Below are positions 1-11,796 of a stretch of 64,000 nucleotides of DNA, piece after piece. Position numbers and translations under genes: made by a program. The number at the start of each line of letters is the position of its first letter. The first letter of the stretch is position 1. The notes beneath the pieces are model-generated. The model made no database searches, was not told the DNA's origin, and worked only from the letters and a program-made list of their open reading frames with translations. The DNA lies in assembly GCA_030847615.1 (NCBI GenBank), contig JAUMIR010000003.1, positions 31,370,501 through 31,434,500 on the forward strand, read 5' to 3'. Source of the DNA: Gambelia wislizenii (lineage: Eukaryota > Chordata > Lepidosauria > Squamata > Crotaphytidae).

Positions 1-265
1 CATTGGGAGGCATGGAGACGCACTATCCACAATGCTGTAGCCTTATTCAAGAACTCATGCTGAACAAGTCTTGAAGAGAAATGACAACGCAGAAAGAATC
101 ACAACCCAGAAACATCACCCAAGGAGACCTTCTGCTATGCTTTCTGCAACCAGACTTGTTTATCTTGGATTGACCTTTTTAGTCATCAGCGTGCTTGTAG
201 AAAGTGCAGGATGAGTCCTTCCTGAATCTTCGCTTGTGAAGAAAAGCCAGGGAGAGAGAGAGAGA
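1..265 (+). mobile_element. RTE-like LINE 3' end (ORF2 C-terminus with C2H2 finger), decayed
   Basis: The 3'-terminal part of a non-LTR retrotransposon, cut by the window edge. Read on + it matches two other copies here (53866-54165 and 55905-56363, both -). The shared protein has a W-R-H-T-I-H-N-A-A stretch, then a basic linker, then a C2H2-like finger (C-x2-C, F/L spacer, S-H-Q-R-x-C). This copy has several frame breaks. All three copies stop near the same GA-rich sequence (here a (ga)n run around 253-268), so that is probably the true 3' end. The clade (RTE-like) is inferred from remembered C-terminal motifs. Confidence 0.6.
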
Positions 266-1239
266 GAGCTTGGATGTTTCATAAGGAAATACAGGACCAG
301 GGCAGTTTTGAGCATCTTTCCATCCTCCTCATCTAGATTTGGGTCTGAAAGATGAAAGAAAGCTGGGGGTACATGGCATGTAAACTCTAAGAAGAACAAT
401 TTTTGACATCATTACTGTTCAGAGCACATGTCTATTAAGATATCAGCCTTAGCTTCCAGTTTCCTGGGTTTGTGGAACGTGAGCTAAACTGGGATAAATC
501 TGGTCCTAAACCAGAAGATATTTGAACACTGACTATACATAGACTTTGGGGAAGTACAAAGAAATACAAACTGTGCAGCCACATTTTTTTTTATTTTGTG
601 TACTCTTCAGCATGAAGAAGAACCTGATTTGATGTATTAAATAAAAGAATTTTTACTTTTAACATCAGCTAATGATTAGGTTCCCTACTGGAGCTGGCTT
701 TTTACAATGTGTTCATCACCCAACAGTATCCTACTGTGACACTTATGATCAGGTTTTCAAAGAGTCTGTCCTCAGTTGGGTGTGCTGCCCTACTTTTAAG
801 AAACTGTTACTTATTTTGATGCATTAATTGGAGCTGAGGTATTCAAAACACATGTACACACATACATGCGCGCGCACACACAAACATGCACACACAAAGC
901 CCACTTGATCCTACTGTGAATAACAAGACTTTGAATTATTTGTAAATTGTGACTTGTATAAGCATAGATGCAGATATGTTTTCACTGTTCCTTTTGGACA
1001 AATAGTTCACTTTTAATTAATTATGCTGTTATAGCCTAGAGTGATGATAGCTATTGGTGTTCTGTAGTATTGTTTGCAAACTTTTTCTTCCCTGCTGCTG
1101 TGTAGTTGCTACTGTGTGTTGTATTCTGCAAAAAAAAAAAAAAAAAAAAAAAAAAAGCCTTCCTTTAATATATCACACTATTATCAAGTCATTGCAAAGC
1201 AGAGGAGCTGAAGCCAGTAAGAACTGCTGGCAGAGTCTA
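266..1239. other. No gene recognised; AC-rich and poly-A tracts
   Basis: AT-rich sequence with no coding signal. It holds an imperfect (ca)n tract at about 851-896 and a 27-bp A tract at 1130-1156. The short open frame over the A tract begins in non-coding-looking sequence and runs through poly-lysine codons, so I do not treat it as a gene. Confidence 0.6.
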
Positions 1240-1828
1240 AGGACTTTATCAGACCATCTTCCACAAATATTCTACATACATGTCTACATATGTTTGAGAA
1301 TTCAGATGTCCAGCATGTTTTGCACCATTTTTATACTGGCAAAAGAACCCCCTTTATCAGACCTTACCTTCAGTCCCAGTAAAAGACAACCCCAGCATTG
1401 ACAGAGAGTGAACAGAGCTCCATTCACTTCTGCATTCATGATCTCGGCAAGTCTCACAAGAAGATGCGAGCATGGGAAATTTAAAAAATAAAGAAAAAAA
1501 AAGTTCACACAAGCACAGAAACACACTTAGAAAATTGCAAGTACACTGGGGAGGTTCATAAAAGGACTTTCCCCTACCTGGCTGTCGCAATCTCACCCAG
1601 ACGTGTTCTGGCCATTGATGCTGTATTCAATGAGCACAATGGTGTGAAGTTTCAAATGCCGGCAATGCTGGCAAAAAAGCACCACAACTGATCTATTGAT
1701 GTCAATAAAACAAAACACCTTATTTACGATACATGATTGTGAAGGGATGGTGTCATATGATATGTGCACCCTTTCGCATTCATTAGGTGTCATTATCACA
1801 CCATATTTGCCTGGTCTGATAAAGTCCT
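1240..1828. mobile_element. MITE with TTTATCAGA-type terminal inverted repeats (copy 1)
   Basis: The first and last 17 bases are perfect inverted repeats (AGGACTTTATCAGACCA at 1240-1256; complement at 1812-1828). Interior landmarks shared with copies at 45.1 and 56.5 kb include a 'ctggcaaaagaac' block, an 'aagaagatg..gggaaatttaaaa' block, and 'gcaccctttcgcatt' near the right end. If the element is taken as GGAC...GTCC it is flanked by TAA on both sides, the 3-bp duplication typical of PIF/Harbinger, but other copies do not confirm this. No transposase frame is present. Confidence 0.65.
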
Positions 1829-1929
1829 AAATGAAGGGTCAGTTGAATGGCAGCTGTTTCAGTTCCCTTATCCCTCGCATTCATTACTTCTAACAAAGAA
1901 CATTCAAAAACTTCAAATTTATATAATTT

Positions 1930-2305
1930 CAATAATTAACAATAACAACAACAACAAAAAATACAACAACAGATTGGACACATAAACACCAGTTAGAAAA
2001 CACATGACATCAGCATAAAAAGCAATGTATTAAAAACCATCAATTCATAACATATAATTTAAGTATTTAAGTATTACCTGGGTAGGCCTCTCAGAAAAGA
2101 CTGGTCTTTACTGTGATTTTGAACTCAGGCAGAATATCCAGCTAAAGATTTTCCTCTCGCAGGTCATTCCACAATGTAGGAGAAGCTGAATAAAATGTCC
2201 TCTGGGTAACAGTTGTCAGCATAGTTTTGGCTGACTGAAGCACAGTAAATGTCCCCCAGAGGACCTGAGTGTATGGGGTAATTTTCACATTTGGGAAAGT
2301 TCAAA
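1930..2305 (-). mobile_element. L2 LINE 3' fragment
   Basis: Matches the C-terminal and 3' part of the L2 copies at 10 kb and 18.9 kb, including 'aggtcattccacaatgtaggagaa', 'tcctctgggtaacagttg' and 'cctgagtgtatgggg'. Its 3' end abuts a (caa)n-like tail at about 1936-1970, as at 9953. Frame is destroyed. Confidence 0.65.
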
Positions 2306-2309
2306 AGAT

Positions 2310-3360
2310 GAACCAAACAAAATTCTCACTCACCTGCAGTAGGGCAGTACCCATGAGTTGCATGTAGTATCTATCATTTTAAAACAGACATTCCAGGTTT
2401 TGTCTCACAAAGGATGTATGAAATGCCTTCTTTAGTATGGTGTTGCAAACTATTTGCTTACAGATATGTATTGCAACTATTGTACTGACATGTTTTAAAC
2501 AATTCAATTAACCAATTAAATAATTAAAATGGAAGCCCATGTTTAAGCAGTGATGCTGTCAAAAGTTTAAATTATTTGATATTTGAAGTTGAATTTAGTA
2601 AGGCTGTAATTCAATGAATAAAATATTCTAACTTTCTAGCAGGAAACTATGATCATTTTAAGATTAATAGGTCTACTCTAGCATGGTTTAACACCAACCA
2701 ACCAGGCAAGAGTCAAATTATTTTCTTTGTCTCTACTCTCACCAAACTGTTCCCCTGTCAGGATCGGTTCTGGAGCTTTTCCTGTCAAGTTTAGTTCTGT
2801 TGTATCGCTTTGTGACTAATTGTATTTGCATTGATTTGTACTTTCTAACAAGTATATAGTCTAACGGGGAGAAAAGGGAGTATGTGCTCTATATTTGTAA
2901 TGGTTTGATAAAGCCAGCACCTGGCTTCAGCAACTGGGAAAAGTGGGCTGAGCTCAGGTGGATAGCCAACGACTGTATAGCCCACCAGATATTTTAGACT
3001 ATAGAATGCTTTTAGTTTAGCACTTCTTAGTTAGGTTTCATTCTGAGCAATGATCTTGTAGACTTAGCTTTTTGGATTACTGTGTAAATAAAATTTTCTG
3101 CTTTTAATTCTGAAACTGCTGATCACTGAGTCTGAAGAAGCTCAGTTTTCACACTTGCCAAGCATGAAGCTATAGATATAGAATAATAAATAAATAATCA
3201 GAAAAAACATCCAAAACAACTTTTTAAACTGTTCTTCATTTCCACACAAAACACAGTTCACAAATTATTTGAAAGCAACATTTTAACAGTGTTAAATAAG
3301 GATATTTTAAAATCCATGACAAAGGAATTATATGTCAAATCAATCACTTCTTATACTATA
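2310..3360. other. AT-rich sequence; possible solo LTR at about 2745-3155
   Basis: Mostly unassigned. The part near 2745-3155 is more GC-balanced, carries a T/A-rich promoter-like segment and an AATAAA signal (3087 region, 'gtaaataaaattttctgc') followed by GT-rich sequence. That resembles an LTR, but I could not find matching target duplications, so the LTR reading is weak. Confidence 0.25.
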
Positions 3361-3364
3361 AACT

Positions 3365-3690
3365 AATAGGGCTGTAATTGTTTGCTAATTTTCTTCTCAA
3401 ATGAAGCAATGAGTGATTTTAGCAATTTTCCCCATCTGTGAGAAAGTCTTCAAAAACTGAACAGTTTTCTATTCTGTAAAGACTATTCATTTTTGGACTT
3501 TTCCTATGCAATATTCACACATGAATTCTTGCACAGAGAACTATTTCTGAAAAAGGAATAATTAAATGCAGTTTAATGTGCAAAAAATGCAAATTTTGCA
3601 TAGAATAAGTCCCAAAATGTGAAGATTCTCATTGATGCAGGATTCTCTTTTTCAGTGTTTCCTAAATCTTGAGAAACATGTTTTTACTAT
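3365..3690. repeat. Interspersed repeat F (TTTCTGTGCAGAAAA-rich), diverged copy
   Basis: Shares an order of landmarks with 13620-14120 and 33305-33600: 'cttctcaaatgaagcaatgagtgattttagc', 'gagaaagtcttcaaaaactgaacagtttt', 'tttttggacttttcc', repeated short 'gcacagaga/tttctg' units, then 'ataagtcccaaa'. It encodes nothing visible. I do not recognise the family. Confidence 0.55.
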
Positions 3691-4057
3691 TGTTTTAAAT
3701 ATTTTTCAATTTTTGAAGTTTAAATATTTTTGAAGTCCAACATGTAGACCTCATTCCACACAGTGTGGTCATGGATTGATCCTTTACTCCCAAGAATGAA
3801 AAATTTACCAATGCTTCATTCTGTGATCAAAGCACAGGATTCAAAGGATTTGTTTATCACAGACATTCTGTCCTTTACAAAACACTTTGAAGATTGATCA
3901 CCAGTGTGAATAGTACAATTGTCATTTTCTGTTTCCTATCTCATTCTGATATCACCCCCTTCCCCACAGCAAAGTAACTGAGATATATACCTGGAGCTTG
4001 TATATTCTATTCCATCATACATTTGAAGAAGTGGATTATAATCCATGAAATCCCAAA

Positions 4058-4314
4058 CTAAAATAGAATCATAGGAAGCATATGATCATGGAATTGGGAA
4101 AGATGCAAAGGATCATCTAGTTCAAACTCTTGCCATGCATTGCTGCCATGCTGGAATATACAACTAAAGTTCTCCTGGGAGATAACTATCCATACTCTGT
4201 TTGAAGACCTCCAATGTAGAAGAATCCCTTGCCCTATGAGAAAGTCCATTCCACTGTGAAACAGGCCTTATTATTAAGAAGTTTTTCCTCATGTTTAGGT
4301 GGAATGTCTTTTAA
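4058..4314 (-). mobile_element. CR1 LINE 3' end, old
   Basis: Corresponds to the reverse complement of the CR1 3' region: 'agaatcata' at the 3' end (about 4065), then 'gcaaaggatcatctagttcaaactcttgccatgcat', and at the other side 'aagtttttcctcatgtttaggtggaat'. The same order occurs at 41096-41335. It is diverged, non-coding and heavily 5'-truncated. Confidence 0.7.

Positions 4315-4346
<32 letters not shown>
4315..4346. repeat. (AATC)n microsatellite
   Basis: About eight tandem AATC units directly beside the CR1 fragment. Confidence 0.95.
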
Positions 4347-4659
4347 CATGGCCAAGATCCTGCACTGTGAAATGTACTGTATAGTTCTGCTATAACAGAA
4401 CTATGAAATTTTTCCCCTGGCCCTCCTACAGGACTCTTCTTCCTCACTAGGACTTTCCTCCCCATGGTCATGTAATGGCTGTTGGAGAACGGTGGATGGC
4501 TAAGAAGTGTCTTATACAATGATCATGTCATATTCTATGCTTCTCAGGTGTCTCCTGCTCTCCACTGAACACTACATGACCATGAAGGGGAAGGCACAGG
4601 AGGAAAGTGTGAGAGCAAGGGTATTCTAACTTCTGCAAAAAATAATAACATATGAGCCT

Positions 4660-5040
4660 GACATATTTTTAAGATAACCAGGGTAAGATCTTCTCTTGGT
4701 CCCACCACCATCACAGGCTTGGTGAGGACATGAGAGAGAGCCTTTTCAGTGACTGCACCCCCCCCCCAAATGCTCTTCCACAGGAGGCTATGCTGCCCCC
4801 CCTGCTTTTCTTTCACCAGCAGGCTTTTAATATGTAATCACTCTCAGAGAGGCTTTTTATTGGAGTGCATGCTGTGTTTATGTTTTAAACTTTTGTATCT
4901 TGTAAACCTAATTTTATACTGTTTAAATGAAATGATTTTAATTGTTTTATAATGGTATTGTTAGGTTTTAACTAATTTCATTTGTGAGCCGCCTTGGGCC
5001 CCATTCCAGGAGAAAGGTAGTGTATTAAACAAACAAACAA
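4660..5040 (+). mobile_element. L2 LINE 3' end
   Basis: Reads as the last L2 codons ('gagagagagccttttcagtg..gc', 'atgctcttccacaggaggct', 'ttcaccagcaggctttt') followed by the L2 3' UTR ending 'gtgagccgccttgggccc..ggagaaaggtagtgtattaaac' and an (aaac)n tail at about 5022-5041. 5'-truncated and not translatable. Confidence 0.7.
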
Positions 5041-5368
5041 ACCATAAGACATATGCAGGTATATGTTGAACTCTCTTTCAGACTGTAATTGGCTAAATTT
5101 TACCTATACAGCACCTGAAAGTTTTTTCCTGATGTAGCAGTACAGAGACTTCTTGAAAAAAACCAATGATCTCTGCTTAACAATGGGGCTCTGGCTTCAC
5201 AAAGGGTCAGAGTCGTGCTGTACAGCAGAAGAGGTTGTCTGCATGCTACAGAAGGAGTTAAATTTTACTCTCCTTTGTCTCAGCACAACACATGGCCAGA
5301 AAGTGGGAGTGGCCTCTGCCTGCATGAGATCCCTCAGCTGAACAATAACATAAGCAACATCTGAGACA

Positions 5369-5668
5369 ACAGGCTTTATCAGATGAGCCAAATCTCACCA
5401 AAAAAAACTATGTCATTTAGGATGGGACAATAGCACAATAGACAAAATTATCAGACATCCTCATTGTTTACCTGTTCCCACTGCATCACACTTGTACAAA
5501 TGAGGCATCGCTTTTTATTGACGGTCTAAGCTCTCAATAAAAGAGCAACGTCTCATTCATGCCAGTGTGACACTGTAGGAATGGGTAAGTGACAATGTTG
5601 CCTGAAAATTTCAGCCCTTTGTCCTATCATCACATCCTAATGACATGGTTTTTGCTGCATCTGATAAA
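5369..5668. mobile_element. Fold-back MITE, TTTATCAGATG family (copy 2)
   Basis: A ~300-bp element that is almost wholly an imperfect inverted repeat. The left end 'ggctttatcagatg' pairs with the right end 'catctgataaagtcc'; 'atgtcatttaggatg' (5410 region) pairs with 'catcctaatgacat' (5633-5646); and the inner 5462-5597 segment folds with its centre near 5529. 'CAACA' sits immediately outside both ends and may be the target duplication. No coding capacity. Confidence 0.65.
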
Positions 5669-5924
5669 GTCCAACATGTAGACCTGTGAGTTCAACACCA
5701 TCATGTTCTCTTTTTTCTTTATTTTTTAACATACTTGACGGATGAACATGCCAGTAGAGCTTCAAAAGCTTGCATTATGTGTTTTGCAGTTTGGTTAGCC
5801 AATAAAGCTTTTGGATTTTGTTTCACATGTGTATACGTCACTAAGGATATCAGTCCATTCATCTAAAATATACCATAACAGGATAAAATGGAGTACATGT
5901 GACAACAGCTGATCAGACTGATTA

Positions 5925-6619
5925 CAGTTGCACCTCCACATTCGCGAACTTAGCATTCGCGGTTTTGCATATTCGAGGTTTTAGGAGAGCCCCCTCCCTC
6001 ACAAAACCGCAACATGGGGCCTCCAGAGGCCCCATGAAGGCCCTGGGTGGGAGGGGGAGTGCTGGGGAGGCCTCCACGGGGCCTTCCGTGAAGGCCCTGG
6101 GTGGGAGAGGGAGGGCCTCCACGGACCTTCCAAGGCCCTATGAAGGCCCTGGGTGGGAGGGGGGAGTGCCAGGGATGCCTCCACAGAGCCTTCCGAGGCT
6201 CTGTGAAGGCCCTGGGAGGGAGGGGGAGGGACGGGGAGGCCTGCACAGAGCCTTCCGAGGCTCCGTGAAGGCCCTGGGAGGGAGGGGTAGGCCGGGGAGG
6301 ATTCTACAGAGCCTTCGAAGGCTCCGTGAAGGCCTTAGGGGGAGGGGGAAGGCCAGGGGGGCCTCCACAGGTCCTTCTGGGGCCCCGTGAAGGCCCTCAG
6401 GGGAGGGGTGGGGAGGCTTCCACAGGGCGTCAGGAGGGTCTCCAGAGGCCCCGTGAAGGCCTTGGGAGGGAGGGGTGAGGCGGGAGAAAGCAGCTATGTG
6501 GCCTCTGGAGGCCCGTGGTCACTTTGGTGGGGGAGGGGAAAAGCAATCATTATTCACGGAATTTTCACATTCGCGGGGGTCTGGGGAATCTAACCCCTGC
6601 CAATGTGAAGGGACGACTG
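5925..6619. mobile_element. Mariner/Tigger-type MITE carrying a minisatellite
   Basis: TA dinucleotides flank both ends (5923-5924 and 6620-6621). The ends are inverted repeats of the form CAGTTGcaCCTCCACATTCGC / ...GAAGGGACGACTG. Three relatives of about 230 bp occur at 46.1, 53.4 and 62.9 kb. This copy is about 695 bp because its middle is replaced by a GC-rich tandem array. TA target sites and these ends indicate the Tc1/mariner superfamily. No transposase. Confidence 0.75.
5998..6541. repeat. GC-rich ~61-bp minisatellite inside the MITE
   Basis: About nine imperfect tandem units (individual lengths roughly 45-75, most near 61 bp) built on 'ggctccgtgaaggccctggg' followed by a G-rich run and 'ggcctccacag'. 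The 163-residue and shorter proline/glycine-rich frames across it are artefacts of the repeat. The G runs on + are compatible with quadruplex formation. Confidence 0.85.
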
Positions 6620-6799
6620 TACTTAGTAATCTGTACGTAGAATACAATACCACATTACACACACTGGCTGAGATCATAGCACAAATGCAGAATTATATGT
6701 TGTGCAGCCATTATGTTGAATGACAATGCTGTACAATGGAATATGGAATGTAATATGACATATGTATCTGCATCTGAATGCATCTAACTGCAGCACATT

Positions 6800-8353
6800 T
6801 GTAACGGCATCACACACTGAAAGAAACCAGTTAGTCTAAAAGGTGCTGCTAGATTCCTTCTCTCCCACCTTTCCTTTTAGTGCTGTAACAGACTAACATG
6901 GCTATTTCTTCACTTCTGCAACTTCACTTCTGCAACTCCAATTTGTTATATTAAACAGAATGTCAACATTGTTTATCAGACAAAAATGTCCAACCACTTC
7001 CATAAAGGAATTTCTGCATGCATAAGATACCAAGAAGCTTATTGCCAATATGTTCCATGATGCTCTTCAATGACATGCAAATTTATTTATTTTATTTATA
7101 TCCCACCTTTCTCCCAAGATGGGATCCAAGTGCAGCCCCCCTCAAAAGAATACTTTAGAAATGTACATTAATGGAATACTTAGATTCATAGCTCAGTGAA
7201 TGATATATAAATTATGTCATGACCACTTTACCCATAACAATGTATGGATAGTGCCATCTTGCTTCATTTAAAATAGCAACTCCCATTTTGGATTCCTCCC
7301 AGCTATCCCCTTGGGCTGGAAAACTGATCCTCTTTCTCCTCTTTATGATATTTACCTCATATCTGTCCAAAGTGTTCTGGGAAACTTAGGCCCTTATACA
7401 GAAGTAATGGACAATGGTACTAATCAGCTGTATTTAAAATTACGTGGAGATTTTTCAACAGGCTTTTGATATTTTGTTTTTTACTTCATTGGTAAACATA
7501 GAGCTATGACGAGCTTTTTGGTGGTAATTTTATGAGCTTTAGATTTTAGTAGTAAAACTAATTTACGTAAAAGCCCATTATGCCCTGTTATGCCATTTTA
7601 AATATTTATGCAGCTAAAGGTTTCTCTTTCTGCCTCACTAAACAGCATTCTGTATCTTCAGTGCCATCCAGCTATCTCTCCTGGCTGCCGGCCTATTTTA
7701 TTACACATTTTGTATTTATGTTACCGGAGGTGTTTGTATGTCATAAAGATTGTCCAGTTAAACAGTAAAAGCTTTCAGATTGTTTTATGTGAACAAGAAT
7801 GACTTTTATATGTGCAAAGTGGAATGTGGGGTGGGATTGCCTTCTTATTCTGCAGTTATTTAAATGGCTTGATTTATCTAAACAAAAACTTTGAGCAAAA
7901 ATGTTTCTACTTTTTGAAACCACCAGGGGTATCAAATGCCATAAATGCAGATGGGGCTCTATCTAACCTGTATAAGACATCTAATATCCCCACATTTATT
8001 AGCTTTCCTTTTTACAAAAAATGCTTAAACTTTTACACTTTTGCTTTCAATTTAGTTAATCCGGATAACCCTCAACATGTTTATTATTTATTTATTCACT
8101 TAATATTCTGACTTTGACCCCAAACTAGGAATTAAGGCAGCTGTTTTCTTGGGGGAAGAAATCTCATTGTACTTGACTTGCTTTACTCCTATATAACTTT
8201 TCATAGGATCGAGAAATTGTTTGTTCAATTACAAAATATTTTAATATTAAGCAGAGTTGATCATATACTTCTGCAAAGAGGGTGTGGGAGATTCTAATAA
8301 TGTTTTTCTCCTGCTTGAAAAATAATGCTGATATTCTGCATTGGCTACTTATT
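6800..8353. other. No gene; short repeat remnants
   Basis: At 6815-6910 there is an interspersed-repeat end ('gttagtctaaaaggtgctgctagattcc ... gtaacagactaacatggct') related to the one at 56840-56935. At 7083-7140 an L2 3' tip lies on - (T-rich tail then 'atcccacctttctccca'). The rest is AT-rich and unassigned. The open frames at 7580-8111 lack composition or motifs of real genes. Confidence 0.5.
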
Positions 8354-8578
8354 AGGCCAGATTCACACTACACCAATAATCCAGTTTGAAACTGGATTAT
8401 TTGCCATGGCTCCTTCCTATTCAATCCTGCATATTTTAGTTTTACAAGGTCTTTAGCCTTCCCTGCCAAAGAGTGCTGGTGCTTCACCAAACTACATATC
8501 CCAAGATTCTATAGGAAGGAGCCATGGTAAATAATCCAGTTTCCAAATTGGTTTATTTGTGTAGTGTGGATTTGGACC
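8354..8578. mobile_element. Palindromic MITE (family P, copy 1)
   Basis: A long imperfect inverted repeat. The left end 'aggccagattcacactac' pairs with the right end 'gtagtgtggatttggacct'. Inside, 'ccatggctccttcctat' pairs with 'ataggaaggagccatgg'. Related copies at 11890-12112 and 51420-51660 share 'ctacaaatcccaggattc'. Non-coding DNA-transposon derivative. Confidence 0.65.
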
Positions 8579-8579
8579 T

Positions 8580-9952
8580 GGTTTTATATATGCATGACTA
8601 AGTAACATTTCTTGGCCTGACCCTCCCATTCCACCTTAACAGCCAGCAGCCGGATCAGTGAAGGAAGCCTGTTCAGCTGGCATTTAGGACACAAGGAGAG
8701 TGATGTTTCGAACTCCCTCCCTCCAGTGAGTGAGGCTGAAAAAATCAGAAGGAAACCCCCTGTTGCAAGTCCTTGTCACAGCCTCAATCCCAGGGGGAGG
8801 GGATTGGAAATGCCATTGTCCCTGTGCCCTGATCACTAGCTGAACAAATTTTCTTTACCTGACCCAGGTGGATGGAGGTGGGTGGGGTGTATTTACACTA
8901 AGAACACCCAGTCTTGCTTTGGAGTCTCTTAAGTGTTGCTGAATGTATTTATTTATTTAGGTGACAATTGCCATTTCTTCTATCATGCTACAGAATTATG
9001 CATTCCAGAGGCACTGTGAGGGATAGAAAATGGTGATCAACATGATGACTGGTGGCTTCCATGTCAGCTAGGTGGTGAATCCATTCCAAATTATCTTCTG
9101 GACTTTAAAAGAATTATTCAAGTTGCTGGGCCCATTTTGGGGATTCAGTACTTTGGATTGCTCTTGTTAAATGAAGACTAAATCCTAAAGCATATTCACC
9201 ATCCTATTGACATGGAAGCTACACCACTGGTGGTCAAATTATCAAAACTGAAGCTCTGTCTTTTGTGTTTTTATTGTTTGTTGCAGCACCAAAAATAGGG
9301 AGCTGCCTCTGCTAAAGGTGACACTCACTTACACACACACCCTTCTTAGAAATGGCTAGCTCGTTTTTGGCTAATTGGAAGATTATTCAAGCAATACTGC
9401 TGTCCTTTTCAATGCATTCAAGTAAATTTCAATAGGCCATTTTTCCTCAGCTCTAGCTTGTTTTTCTTTATTTGAACATTAGTGATGAAGTGTGGGATTT
9501 GAACCCCTTGTAATGTGCAGTTCTTGTTCCCTGGCTGATGTATAAACCACACATTAGAAAATTCCCTGGATATATTCATGGCTGCAGCTCAGTATATTTG
9601 TTCTGCTGAAGAACACCTGCAAACCTGCAGTCTCAGTCTTCCATAAGATTCAGCTGAACCATTTTCTTATTGGTTACTACAGCCTTAAAGTATAATACTT
9701 TGTTAGTCTTTCTACAGTTTGATTAACATGAGAATGGGATGATTGAACCAAATATAGTGGTAATTGTAAATAGACTAAAGAGATCATGCCTTGATATTAT
9801 TACAGGATTTACATTGTCAACTGAATCATTTCTGTCTCTCACACACCAATTTCATATAAGAAAAGTGCTGGTATTACTTCAGTCATTTCCCCTGTTTTCT
9901 AAGGACAAATATATACTTATGTATCTAGCTATAGTTAAGCATATAAAGTGCA
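8580..9952. other. No gene; one short inverted repeat
   Basis: Unassigned sequence. A fold-back pair with arms at about 9047-9083 and 9193-9234 ('ggtggcttccatgtcagctaggtgg' against 'catcctattgacatggaagctacacc') may be another small MITE. The 72-residue frame at 9739-9957 has no recognisable domain. Confidence 0.45.
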
Positions 9953-11325
9953 AATAACAATAACAATAACAACAACAACAACAATAACTTTTTACCCACC
10001 TCTCCCCAAGGCTTGAGGCAGGGCTCAATATGAATTAAAATACAATATATAACATAAAATCATTAAAACGCACAGGTAAAAACACATAGGATTAAAACAA
10101 ACATTACATTAAAATCATCCATACAACTTTAAAATTCAGAGATTAAGATCACCTGGGCAGGCTTGCCAGAAGAAATAGGCCTTTAGTACTGTTTTAAATT
10201 CCAACAACACATTTAGATATCAAATCTCTTCTTGCAGGTCATTCCACAGTCTGGGGGAGGCCGACGAAAAGGTTCTCTGGGTAACAGTTGCCAGTCTAGT
10301 CCTGACCGGTTGAAGTAAATCCACCCAAAGGACTTGAGTGTATGGGGTGGATTGTACAGGAGGAGATGATTCTGAAGGTAACCTGGACCCAAACCATGTA
10401 AGACTTTAGGTAGACTTTAACCAGCACTTTATACTTTGTCTGGAAACTAATTGGCAGCCAGTGGAGTGATTTTAATATTGGTGTGATATGCTTAATTCTG
10501 GATGAAACTGTAACCAATCTGGCTGCCATGTTTTGAACTAATTGGAGTATCTGAACTTGGTAGAGAAGTAGCACAATATACAGCACATTGCAGAAGTCCA
10601 ACCTTGAGGTTACCAGTGTGTGTGCTATCATCTGTAGGCCTTTCAGTTCTAGGAAGGGGCACAGCTGGCATATCAGCAGAAGCTGATAATAAGCACGCCT
10701 GACTGTTGCATCTTTCTGAGCTGACATTTGGAAATACGGTTACAGGAGTGCTCCCAAGCTGCAAACACAGTCTTTCAGGGGAATGTAACCCCATCCAGAA
10801 CTGGTTGACACACTTTCAGCCACAGATTAGGACCCTTAATAGTAAGCACCTCTGTTTTGCTTGGATTCAGTTTTAATTTGTTTTTCTTCATCCAGCCCAT
10901 TACCTCCTCCAAGTACTTGTTCAGAAGAGATATACTATCCTTAGCTAAAGTTGTTTTTGAAGACATGGATAAATATATTTGGGTGTCATCAACCTACAGA
11001 TAGCATCCCACCACATGACTTTGGATGATCTCTACCATCTTTTCATGTAGATATTAAATAGCATTGGGGATACAATGGCACCTTGTGGGATGCTATATAA
11101 CAGTTCCTTTTTTGAGGAGTAGCTATTCCCAAACACCACCATCTGGAACCTGTCTGAGGGGTAGGACCAGAACCACTGCAACACAATGTCTCAGCTTCCC
11201 AACCCCGACCCCAAGCATTGCAGAAGGATACCATGGTTGATGGTATCGAACACCACTGAGAGGTCTAAAAGTACCAACAGGGACACACTCCCCCTGTCAA
11301 TATTAATATAGCATGGATGGGATAG
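9953..11325 (-). pseudogene. L2 LINE fragment: RT C-terminal half and 3' end
   Basis: Remains of an L2 ORF2. Reading on - from about 11320, segments match an RT thumb and the L2 C-terminus: 'LEEVMGWMKKNKLKLNPSKT' and 'LVLDGVT'-like residues near 10775-10966, then 'YYQLLLICQLCPFLELKGLQ', 'LVTSRLDFCNVLY', 'LVQNMAARLVT' and 'ITPILKSLHWLPISF' at 10296-10727. Several frameshifts and stops are present. It ends in a (caa)n tail at 9953-9990. The 5' side is truncated just upstream of the FD-containing RT motif A. Same family as 18660-20385, clearly older. Confidence 0.8.
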
Positions 11326-11796
11326 GTTAATCTCCAAATGTTTTAGATTTCAGCTTCCAGAATCCGTCACATTCACCATTCAGGCAGGAGCTGATGAATC
11401 TTGAAATCCAAAATGTCTGGAGAGCTATGTTCTGTCCAACCCTTGCTTATACTGTACACCTTACTTTTGCCACTGATGTTTCCTTTGAGGTAGCTACTGA
11501 CAATTCCACTTTACAGAATAAATTTTGAATATTTAGGGTCAATGACAAAGACACAAAGCAGAAAATACACATAAATACAAGAACACACACACACGTATGG
11601 ATAGAAATGTATATTGTGCCAATCCAATAAAATATTATAAATTTTAATGCAGGATTTTTTTAAAAAAAATTAAAATCATAGATGGATGTGAAAATAGGAT
11701 AAAAAATATTTGTGAATGAACACAGGAAACTTATACAGACTAGGAAGAGAATGAGTTTGTTATCTCTGCTGATGAACCTTCCCTAGTTCACCTGCA

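Noticed and set aside
1054..1401. 115-residue + frame with a Cys-rich start
   Set aside because: It passes through a 27-bp A tract and into a MITE; no domain and no splice or promoter context.
5899..6390. 163-residue glycine/proline-rich + frame and several - frames at 5922-6368
   Set aside because: They are readings of the ~61-bp minisatellite inside a MITE; open length comes from the repeat, not selection.
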